From Pigmentiphaga daeguensis (GTDB lineage Bacteria > Pseudomonadota > Gammaproteobacteria > Burkholderiales > Burkholderiaceae_B): a stretch of 64,000 nucleotides of DNA. The translations under genes were made by a program, and so were the position numbers. The notes beneath the pieces are model-generated. The model was not told where the DNA came from, ran no database searches, and worked only from the letters and a program-made list of their open reading frames with translations. Positions 7,504-18,055 of the stretch are shown here, one piece after another. Location: the NCBI RefSeq assembly GCF_039523035.1, contig NZ_BAAAEN010000014.1, forward strand, positions 92,981-156,980. Reading direction: 5' to 3'. The first letter of the stretch is position 1, and every line of letters starts with the position of its first letter.

Positions 7504-8424
7504 GTGTTCGCCCGACTGCCTCTGAACGCCCTGCGCACGTTCGAAGCCGCCGCGCGGCTGCGCAGCTTCAAGCTGGCCGCGCAGGAACTGCACGTCACGC
7601 CCACCGCGGTGTCCCACCAGATCCGGACGCTGGAGCACCACCTGGGGGTGGCCCTGTTTCAGCGCGAGGCGCGCGGCGTGACGCTGACCGCGCCGGGGGC
7701 ACGGCTACTGGAAACCGTGCACGGCGCGCTCCTGGACATCGGCCAGGCCATGGACGCCCTGCGGCCGCGGCCCGGCACGGGCGTGGTCACCGTCACCACC
7801 ACGCATTCCTTCGCCGCCCTATGGCTCGTGCCCCGGCTGGGCCGCTTCTACCAGGAACATCCCGGTTGCGAAGTGCGGCTGGACGCCACCGAGCGCGTGG
7901 TCGACCTGTTGCAGGACGCCAGCGTGGACGTGGCCATCCGCTACGGCGGGAACGAGCCGCCGGGCCTGCTGGCACCGGCGGCGCTGGCCGAGTCCTTCGG
8001 CGTCTATGGCACGCCGGCGGCCGTCCGCGCGGCCGCCAAGGCCAGGCCGACACTGATCTCGGTGCAATGGCGCGACTCCACCCTGTACGAGCAGGGCTGG
8101 CGGCAGTGGTGCGCGGCGGCGGGCCTGCGCTGGCTGGGCGGACGGCCGTCCATGCGGCATTACGAGGAAGAGCACTACGCCTTGCAGGCCGCGATCGCGG
8201 GCCAGGGGCTGGTGCTGGCGAGCTCGGTCATGGTCTCGGATGCCGTCGGCGCCGGGCTGCTGCGGCCGTTCAAGCCCGGGGTGCGCGTACCGGGCGACCG
8301 CTACATCGTGCTGTGCGCTCCCGGCCGCGAACGCCACCCGCCGGCCCGCGCCTTCCTGGCCTGGATCGAACGGGAGTTCGCCGGCGCGCGGGACGACGAG
8401 CCGGTCAGCCGGCCGGCTCGGTGA
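7504..8424 (+). CDS. LysR-family regulator, GcvA-like
   Basis: This 306-residue regulator has its helix-turn-helix at about 8-65 (LNALRTFEAAARLRSFKLAA and TPTAVSHQIRTLE), the GcvA/AmpR-like subgroup pattern, and a C-terminal effector domain. A GTG at 7504 starts the protein because the upstream ATG runs into a stop; no strong ribosome-binding site is visible. It is divergent from the FMN reductase and its 3' end overlaps the convergent SMR remnant by 20 bases. Confidence 0.88.
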   Translation: MFARLPLNALRTFEAAARLRSFKLAAQELHVTPTAVSHQIRTLEHHLGVALFQREARGVTLTAPGARLLETVHGALLDIGQAMDALRPRPGTGVVTVTTTHSFAALWLVPRLGRFYQEHPGCEVRLDATERVVDLLQDASVDVAIRYGGNEPPGLLAPAALAESFGVYGTPAAVRAAAKARPTLISVQWRDSTLYEQGWRQWCAAAGLRWLGGRPSMRHYEEEHYALQAAIAGQGLVLASSVMVSDAVGAGLLRPFKPGVRVPGDRYIVLCAPGRERHPPARAFLAWIEREFAGARDDEPVSRPAR

Positions 8425-8727
8425 AGCGCAGGCCGGCGATGCCTGCCACCGCAAGCGCCAGGAAGAACAGGCGGCCGGGCGGCGCGCCTTCGCCGAACAC
8501 ACCATGCCCAACACCGTCAGCCCGACGGTACCCAGGCCGGTCCAGACCGCGTAGGCGATGCCCAGGGGCAGCGCGCGCAAGGCGTGCTCCAACAGGAAGA
8601 TGCTGCCCAGCGCCGCCACGATCGCCACCGCGCTGGGCACGGGCCGGCTCCAGCCGGCGTTGAGCTTGAGCGCCACCCCCATCACCACCTCCAGGCAGGC
8701 CGCCGCCAACAGATAGGTCCAGGCCAT
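8405..8727 (-). pseudogene. SMR-family multidrug efflux gene with a frameshift
   Basis: From the ATG at 8727 the frame reads MAWTYLLAAACLEVVMGVAL up to VWTGLGTVGLTVLGMV, three of the four helices of a small multidrug resistance protein of the EmrE/SugE type. It then falls out of frame at an (AC)3 run (8497-8502 on the top strand). Removing one dinucleotide restores VFGEGAPPGRLFFLALAVAG and an in-frame stop at 8405, giving a normal size of about 107 residues. As written, the fourth helix is lost. It follows the GST gene by four bases. It is either a recent pseudogene, a phase-variable tract, or a sequencing error. Confidence 0.75.
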
Positions 8728-8731
8728 GGCG

Positions 8732-9403
8732 CTACGCCCGCGCGACCGTCGCCGCGGCATCGTGGCGCGAGGCACCCGGCAGGCGATTGGCCGCAATGGC
8801 CCGCTGTACCGCCGGCCGCGCCGCGATGTCCGCCAGCCAGCGGCGAACCGCCGGATAGTCCGCGATGTCGAGGTCCAGTTCCTCGTGCGTGCGCAACCAT
8901 GGAAAGGCCGCCATGTCGGCGATCGTGTAGTCGTCCATCGCCAGGAAGCGGGATGCCCGCAGCCGGCGTTCGACCACGCCGAACAAACGATGGGATTCTT
9001 TCCGGTAGCGAGCGATGGCCTCGGCATTGGTGCCGCCGGCGCCGTGCAGGAACCACCACAACTGCCCCAGCATGGGACCGATGCCGCCCACCTGGAAGTA
9101 CAGCCATTGGCGCACCTGCGTGCGGCCCGCCAGGGTCGAAGCCGAGAAGCGCCCGTACTTGTCCGCCAGATAGTCCAGGATGGCGCCCGATTCGAATATC
9201 GCCAGCCCGGCATCTTCATCCACGATGGCGGGAATCTTGCCGTTGGGATTGATGGCCAGGTAATCCGGCTGATGCTGGTCGCCCCGCCCCAGATCCAGTG
9301 CGACCTGCGCGTACGGGATGCCCGTTTCCTGAAGAAAAATGCCGATCTTCAGCCCGTTGGGCGTATCGGCGGTATAGAGCGTGATGGCGTCTTTCCGGGT
9401 CAT
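8732..9403 (-). CDS. glutathione S-transferase, YfcG/YghU-like
   Basis: This 223-residue protein has a thioredoxin-fold N-terminal domain (ITLYTADTPNGLKIGIFL; cis-proline region NPNGKIPAI; ESGAILDYLADKYG for the glutathione gamma-glutamyl group) and an all-helical C-terminal domain (about 95-205). The TPNG segment resembles the YfcG/Ure2-like disulfide-bond oxidoreductases. It is followed at once by the broken SMR gene. Upstream, a MarR-type palindrome lies 28 bases before its start. Confidence 0.9.
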   Translation of the reverse strand: MTRKDAITLYTADTPNGLKIGIFLQETGIPYAQVALDLGRGDQHQPDYLAINPNGKIPAIVDEDAGLAIFESGAILDYLADKYGRFSASTLAGRTQVRQWLYFQVGGIGPMLGQLWWFLHGAGGTNAEAIARYRKESHRLFGVVERRLRASRFLAMDDYTIADMAAFPWLRTHEELDLDIADYPAVRRWLADIAARPAVQRAIAANRLPGASRHDAAATVARA

Positions 9404-9430
9404 GGCCAGGCTCCTTGGCGTCGGTTATGG

Positions 9431-9444
9431 ATTGCAATTACAAT
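9431..9444. promoter_or_regulatory. MarR-type operator, copy 1
   Basis: ATTGCA-AT-TACAAT is a one-mismatch version of the palindrome ATTGCA-NN-TGCAAT. Three further copies surround the MarR gene promoter at 11.02-11.09 kb. This copy lies between the GST and the short E1-like gene, 56 bases before the latter. Confidence 0.6.
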
Positions 9445-9499
9445 TACTGCATTGGCAACTATGACGCACCACGAACCGTTGCGCAAGAGGAGACGAGCG

Positions 9500-10546
9500 A
9501 TGTCCTTTTCCTTCGTTTCGAACGACGATGCCGCGACCCGCCGCGCGGCGGCCCGTTGTCTGGCGGCATTGAACCCCGGCGGGAAACCAGCGGGGCAGGC
9601 TCCGCTCAGCCCCTGGCAGACCATCGAAGCCAGCGCGCAGGTGCTGGAAACCAATGCGCTGGCGGACCACGCGTGGGTGGTCCGCAGCCGCGCCGTGAAC
9701 GGCGCGCCAGCGATGGCCAGCGCGTGGCCGCTGTGGTTTCGCCGCGATGCGGCCCGCTACGAGCGGCCCCTGGTCTGCCTGTGCCGCATTCCATCGGTGG
9801 CCGGGTTGCAAGGGCTGGCGGCGCAGTTGCGCCAACGCGGCGTGCTGTGCAACGAAGCCACCGCCTGGCGGGAAGGCGGATCCCCGGAGCGCCATGCTGA
9901 ACTGCCGCTGTGGCTGGCCGACAACCTGGACTATGTGCCCTACGACCTGGCCTGCGCGGACGAGGCGCGGGCCGTGCTGGAAGGCGCCCTGGAGGACATG
10001 TATGACCAAGGCACCCGCCGCTTCTACTATTTGTCGGCGCACGACCTGCCAACCCCAGCCGGCACTATCATGGATCCGGCCATGGCATCCGATGCGATGC
10101 GGGGCATGTACCTGGCTCGAGCCACCCCGGCCGGAGCCGCCATTACCCACGTCCGGCTACTGGCGGCGGGGACGGTACTGCATGCCGCGTTGCGCGCGGC
10201 GCGCTTGCTGTGGCGGGGCTGGCGCATAGGCGCGGAGGTCTGGAGCTGCCCTAGCTACACGCGGCTGGCGCGCGAAGCGCGCCAGGCTTCGTGGCATGCA
10301 CTGTTGCACCCGGACGCGCCGGCGGAAGCTTCGCATCTCGTCCGCTGCCTGGCGCGGGGCCGGGGTCCGGTCATCGCGGCCACCGCCTACCCCCGCCGCA
10401 TCGCCGAACAGATCGGCGCCCACGTGCGCGGGCCGTTCATGGCCGTGGGCGGCGACTCCATGGCAATCGCGCCGCAGGACGACCCGCTGTCATCCCGGGC
10501 GCTTGCCCTGGCGGCAATCCAGGTTCTGCAAAACACGGACCGCTAA
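9500..10546 (+). CDS. orphan protein related to the C-terminal part of pyruvate dehydrogenase E1
   Basis: This 348-residue protein has two visible parts. Residues 1 to about 150 are not recognised. Residues from about 155 (YVPYDLACADEARAVLEGAL, YDQGTRRFYYLSAHD, VRLLAAGTVLHAALRAARLL, GPVIAATAYPRRIAEQI) follow the last third of AceE-type E1 and of the full E1 at 11.1 kb. The thiamine-diphosphate-binding GDG...N region is absent, so it cannot be a complete E1. AGGAG lies at 9488-9492, eight bases before the ATG. A shared MarR operator suggests co-regulation with the full E1. A regulatory or accessory subunit, or a domain remnant in decay, are both possible. Confidence 0.6.
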   Translation: MSFSFVSNDDAATRRAAARCLAALNPGGKPAGQAPLSPWQTIEASAQVLETNALADHAWVVRSRAVNGAPAMASAWPLWFRRDAARYERPLVCLCRIPSVAGLQGLAAQLRQRGVLCNEATAWREGGSPERHAELPLWLADNLDYVPYDLACADEARAVLEGALEDMYDQGTRRFYYLSAHDLPTPAGTIMDPAMASDAMRGMYLARATPAGAAITHVRLLAAGTVLHAALRAARLLWRGWRIGAEVWSCPSYTRLAREARQASWHALLHPDAPAEASHLVRCLARGRGPVIAATAYPRRIAEQIGAHVRGPFMAVGGDSMAIAPQDDPLSSRALALAAIQVLQNTDR

Positions 10547-11004
10547 CCGGCGCCGCCCGCCGCCATCGACCGCCTGGCGTCCGCCGCGGCGTGGTCCAGC
10601 GCCTTGGCGAACAGATCTCTTTCGGCGCCGCTGAACCGGGACAGGAACAGTTCGTCCACGGCGGTCTCGTACACCTTCCACATCTTGCGGCGCAGCGCGC
10701 GCCCTTCCTTGGTGATCGAGGCGAAGGCCGCCCGGCCGTCCTCGGCCGAACGCGCCCGCGTGACCAGTCCCTCGCGCTCCAGGCGATCCACCAGCCGCGT
10801 CAGGTTATAGCGTTCGATGGCCAGGACATCGGCCAGCTCGTGCATGCGGCGGGTACCGCCGGGGCCGCTTTCCAGCCCCCACAAGGCGTCGTACCAGGCA
10901 TAGGGAGGCAGGTCCGCGGCGGCAAGGCGGCGCTCGATCTCCCGGATCATCCAGCGATGCGCGCGGACGAACGAGAACCAAAGATCGGCTTGCTCTGCGG
11001 CCAT
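10543..11004 (-). CDS. MarR-family transcriptional regulator
   Basis: This 153-residue winged-helix regulator shows LADVLAIERYNLTRLVDRLEREGLV (recognition helix, about 58-82) and RSAEDGRAAFASITKEG (the wing, about 86-102). It lies between, and on the opposite strand from, the two E1-like genes. Its own promoter region holds three copies of the ATTGCA-NN-TGCAAT palindrome, and a fourth lies before the short E1-like gene. MarR proteins are usually repressors released by small acids or phenolics. Its 3' end overlaps the convergent short E1-like gene by four bases. Confidence 0.9.
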   Translation of the reverse strand: MAAEQADLWFSFVRAHRWMIREIERRLAAADLPPYAWYDALWGLESGPGGTRRMHELADVLAIERYNLTRLVDRLEREGLVTRARSAEDGRAAFASITKEGRALRRKMWKVYETAVDELFLSRFSGAERDLFAKALDHAAADARRSMAAGGAG

Positions 11005-11023
11005 GAATGCTCCCTGGGTTGAT

Positions 11024-11037
11024 ATTGCAGTTGCAAT
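11024..11037. promoter_or_regulatory. MarR-type operator, copy 2
   Basis: ATTGCA-GT-TGCAAT is a perfect inverted repeat with 6-bp arms, 20 bases upstream of the marR start, where bound protein would block its own transcription. Confidence 0.65.
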
Positions 11038-11056
11038 TATATGACCGGAGATTAGA

Positions 11057-11070
11057 ATTGCACTTGCTAT
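11057..11070. promoter_or_regulatory. MarR-type operator, copy 3
   Basis: ATTGCA-CT-TGCTAT is a one-mismatch copy of the same palindrome. It is separated by a single base from copy 4, so the two sites lie on nearly the same helical phase and suggest cooperative binding. Confidence 0.5.
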
Positions 11071-11071
11071 C

Positions 11072-11085
11072 ATTGTAATTGCAAT
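11072..11085. promoter_or_regulatory. MarR-type operator, copy 4
   Basis: ATTGTA-AT-TGCAAT is the exact reverse complement of copy 1 at 9431-9444 and lies 55 bases before the full E1 gene. Copies 1 and 4 therefore sit at the same distance (55-56 bases) from their respective start codons. Confidence 0.65.
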
Positions 11086-11139
11086 CATATGCGTGGCCGC
11101 GGGCGACCCCCAGGCCAGCAGCCTTAGTGGAGCCGCCTC

Positions 11140-13809
11140 ATGTCCCGACCGACACCATCCATCGACATCGATCCCCAGGAAACCCGAGAGTGGCTGGACG
11201 CCATGGAAGCCGTCATGGCGGTGGAAGGCCGCGATCGCGCGCACTTCCTGATAGACCAGTTGCTGGACGAGGACGTGGCGCAACACGGCAGCCTGCACGG
11301 CCGGGTCACGACGCCCTACGTCAACACCATTGCCCGCGCACGCCAGCCCGTATATCCCGGCGACCTGGCCATCGAGCGCCGGCTGAGCGCCTACGTGCGC
11401 TGGAACGCGATGGCCATGGTCCTGCGAGCCGGGCGGCACTCCAATGTCGGCGGCCACATCGCGACCTACGCATCGGCCGCGGCGCTGTACGACGTCGGCT
11501 TCGACCACTTCTTCCGCGGCCGGACCGACACGTTTGCCGGCGACCTGGTCTACATCCAGGGGCACTCCGCTCCCGGCATCTACGGCCGCGCCTACATCGA
11601 AGGCCGCCTCGACGAAGCCCGGCTGGACGACTTCCGGCGGGAAGCCGGACGCCCCGGCCTGTCGTCCTATCCTCATCCCCGGCTCATGCCCGACTTCTGG
11701 CAGTTCCCCACGGTTTCCATGGGCCTGGGACCACTGACCGCCGCCTATCAGGCGCGCTACATGCGCTACCTGGACTATCGCGGCCTCAAGCCCCAGCAGG
11801 GGCGCAAGGTCTGGGCCTTCCTGGGCGACGGCGAAATGGACCAGCCCGAATCGCTGGCGGCCATCGCGCTGGCCGGGCGGGAGAAACTGGACAATTTGAT
11901 CTTCGTCGTCAACTGCAACCTGCAGCGGCTGGACGGCCCGGTGCGCGGCAACGGCAAGGTCATCCAGGAGCTGGAAGGCACGTTCCGGGCCGCGGGCTGG
12001 AACGTCATCAAGGTCATCTGGGGCGGCGGCTGGGATGCCCTCCTGGCCCGCGACCATGCCGGCCTGCTGCGCCGCCGGATGATGGAATGCGTGGACGGCG
12101 ACTACCAGACCTTCAAGTCGCAGGACGGCGCCTACGTGCGCCAGCACTTCTTCGGCAAGTATCCGGAGCTGCTGGAGATGGTCGCGCACCTGACCGACGA
12201 CGAGATCTGGCAGTTGGCGCGCGGCGGCCACGACCACGAGAAGGTCCATGCCGCCTATGCGGCCGCCACCGCCCACGCGGGCCAGCCCACCGTGGTGCTG
12301 GCCAAGACGGTGAAGGGTTTCGGCATGGGGGAATCGGGCGAGGGGCAGAACATCAACCATCAATTGAAGAAGATGGCGGACGCCTCGGTCCGGGCATTCC
12401 GCGATCGCTTCGCGCTACCGCTGACCGACGAGCAACTGGCCGACCTGCCCTACCTGAAACCCGAACCGGGCAGCCTGGAGGCCCGCTACCTGGCCGAACG
12501 GCGGGCCAGCCTGGGCGGCCATGTCCCCTCGCGCAGCGGCGCAATGGCCCCGCTGCCGATACCCCAGCTCGATGCCTTCGCCGCTCACTTGAAGGACACC
12601 GGTGAACGCGGCGCCTCCACCACCATGGCCTTCGTGCGCATCCTGAGCACCTTGCTGAAGGACCCGGCGCTGGGCCCGCTGGTCATCCCCATCGTGCCCG
12701 ACGAGTCGCGCACCTTCGGCATGGAAGGCCTGTTCCGGCAGATCGGCATCCATTCGCACCTGGGCCAGCTCTATACCCCGCAGGATGCCGGCCAGCTCAG
12801 CTACTACAGGGAAGCGCGCGACGGGCAGATCCTCCAGGAAGGCATCAACGAGTCGGGTGCCATCTCGTCCTGGATCGCCGCCGGGACGTCCTACAGCACC
12901 CACGGTCTCGCCACCATCCCCTTCTACATCTTCTATTCCATGTTCGGCCTGCAGCGCGTGGGCGATCTTGCCTGGGCAGCCGCCGACGCGCGCACGCGGG
13001 GCTTCCTGCTGGGCGCCACGTCCGGCCGCACGACGCTGATGGGCGAGGGCCTGCAGCACGACGACGGGCACAGCCACGTGCTGTCCTCGGTCATTCCCAG
13101 TTGCGTCTCGTACGACCCCACCTTTTCGTACGAACTGGCGGTCATCATCCAGGACGGACTGCGCCGGATGTACGTCGAGCAGGAAGACATCTATTACTAC
13201 ATCACGCTGCTGAACGAGAACTACCCCCACCCCGCCCTGCGCGAGACGGACCGGGAAGGCATCCTGAAGGGTCTGTACCTGTTCCGCGCATCCGCGGCCC
13301 CGGCCTCGCTGCTCCGCGCGCAACTGCTGGGCAGCGGTGCCATCCTGCGCGAGGTCATCGCGGCGGCCGAGCTGCTGGAAAAAGACTTTTCCGTTGCCGC
13401 CGACGTCTGGAGCGCCACCAGCCTGACCGAGCTGCGGCGCGACGGCCTGGCCGCCGAACGCTGGAACCTGCTCCATCCCGAGGCCGCGCCACGCTCGCCG
13501 TACGTGCAGCAGTGCCTGGCCGGGCGCCAGGGCCCCATCGTGGCCGCGACCGACTACATGAAGATCGTCGCCGACCAGATCCGCCCCTTCGTCGGCGGCC
13601 GCCGCTTCGTCGCGCTGGGCACCGACGGCTTCGGGCGCTCCGATACCCGCGAGTCGCTCCGGAGCTTCTTCGAGGTGGACCGGCACTTCATCGTGGTCGC
13701 GACACTGAAGGCCCTGGCCGACGAAGGCGCCATCCCGCCGGCCACGGTCACGCAGGCCATGCAGCGCTACGGCATAGCCGCCAACAAGCCGGATCCGGCC
13801 GCGGTGTGA
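11140..13809 (+). CDS. pyruvate/2-oxo-acid dehydrogenase E1 component, homodimeric (AceE/MdeB) type
   Basis: This 889-residue thiamine-diphosphate enzyme decarboxylates pyruvate or a close 2-oxo acid and passes the acyl group to an E2 lipoyl domain. The ThDP motif starts GDGEMDQPES at residue 229 and ends near NCN about 258. The AceE signatures HSNVGGHIATYASAA, IYFYY-like YYYITLLNENYPHP and GRSDTRE near the C-terminus are present. GGAG lies nine bases before the ATG. No E2 or E3 gene adjoins it, so it must borrow them. Together with MarR control this suggests a specialised second E1, such as the 2-oxobutyrate-acting MdeB group, rather than the housekeeping AceE. Confidence 0.9.
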   Translation: MSRPTPSIDIDPQETREWLDAMEAVMAVEGRDRAHFLIDQLLDEDVAQHGSLHGRVTTPYVNTIARARQPVYPGDLAIERRLSAYVRWNAMAMVLRAGRHSNVGGHIATYASAAALYDVGFDHFFRGRTDTFAGDLVYIQGHSAPGIYGRAYIEGRLDEARLDDFRREAGRPGLSSYPHPRLMPDFWQFPTVSMGLGPLTAAYQARYMRYLDYRGLKPQQGRKVWAFLGDGEMDQPESLAAIALAGREKLDNLIFVVNCNLQRLDGPVRGNGKVIQELEGTFRAAGWNVIKVIWGGGWDALLARDHAGLLRRRMMECVDGDYQTFKSQDGAYVRQHFFGKYPELLEMVAHLTDDEIWQLARGGHDHEKVHAAYAAATAHAGQPTVVLAKTVKGFGMGESGEGQNINHQLKKMADASVRAFRDRFALPLTDEQLADLPYLKPEPGSLEARYLAERRASLGGHVPSRSGAMAPLPIPQLDAFAAHLKDTGERGASTTMAFVRILSTLLKDPALGPLVIPIVPDESRTFGMEGLFRQIGIHSHLGQLYTPQDAGQLSYYREARDGQILQEGINESGAISSWIAAGTSYSTHGLATIPFYIFYSMFGLQRVGDLAWAAADARTRGFLLGATSGRTTLMGEGLQHDDGHSHVLSSVIPSCVSYDPTFSYELAVIIQDGLRRMYVEQEDIYYYITLLNENYPHPALRETDREGILKGLYLFRASAAPASLLRAQLLGSGAILREVIAAAELLEKDFSVAADVWSATSLTELRRDGLAAERWNLLHPEAAPRSPYVQQCLAGRQGPIVAATDYMKIVADQIRPFVGGRRFVALGTDGFGRSDTRESLRSFFEVDRHFIVVATLKALADEGAIPPATVTQAMQRYGIAANKPDPAAV

Positions 13810-13837
13810 ACGAAGGGAGGCATGCCACAATGCCGGC

Positions 13838-14155
13838 ATGCGCACCTTTCTTCTCTACGTCGCCACCGCCTTGGCGGAGATCGTCGGCTGCTACCTGCCC
13901 TACCTGTGGCTGCGGGAAGGCCGCTCGGTTTGGCTGCTGGTTCCCGCGGCGGCCAGCCTGGCGCTATTCGCCTGGCTGCTGACCCTGCACCCCACCGCCG
14001 CCGGCCGGGTCTATGCCGCCTATGGGGGCGTCTACATCGGCGCCGCCATCGTGTGGCTGTGGGCCGTGGACGGCATACGGCCCACCTCGTGGGACGTGGC
14101 GGGCGCGGCGGTGGCGCTGGCCGGCATGGGGATCATCATTTTCCAGCCGCGCTAG
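13838..14155 (+). CDS. ynfA: YnfA-family small membrane protein
   Basis: This 105-residue protein has four hydrophobic helices and the family landmarks ALAEIVGCYLPYLWLREG (about 11-28) and RVYAAYGGVYIGAAIVWLWAVDG (about 57-79). Its function is unproven; it is distantly SMR-like and sits in the inner membrane. It starts 28 bases after the E1 gene and ends five bases from the convergent metH. Confidence 0.93.
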   Translation: MRTFLLYVATALAEIVGCYLPYLWLREGRSVWLLVPAAASLALFAWLLTLHPTAAGRVYAAYGGVYIGAAIVWLWAVDGIRPTSWDVAGAAVALAGMGIIIFQPR

Positions 14156-14159
14156 GAGG

Positions 14160-17930
<3,771 letters not shown>

Positions 17931-18055
17931 GGACGACACGGGGCCTCGCAGGATCCCTGGCACAGGCCCCTGGGAGGCACGGCCAGCCAGGGGGTGGACT
18001 GGCTAACCCGCTATTTTACCAAGGGCAACGAAGGTGCCCCATACTGGCGTCGAAT

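Noticed and set aside
17931..18055. Cobalamin or S-adenosylhomocysteine riboswitch before metH
   Set aside because: Neither the B12 box nor the SAH aptamer core is present in the 125-base gap; only ordinary GC-rich hairpins are seen.
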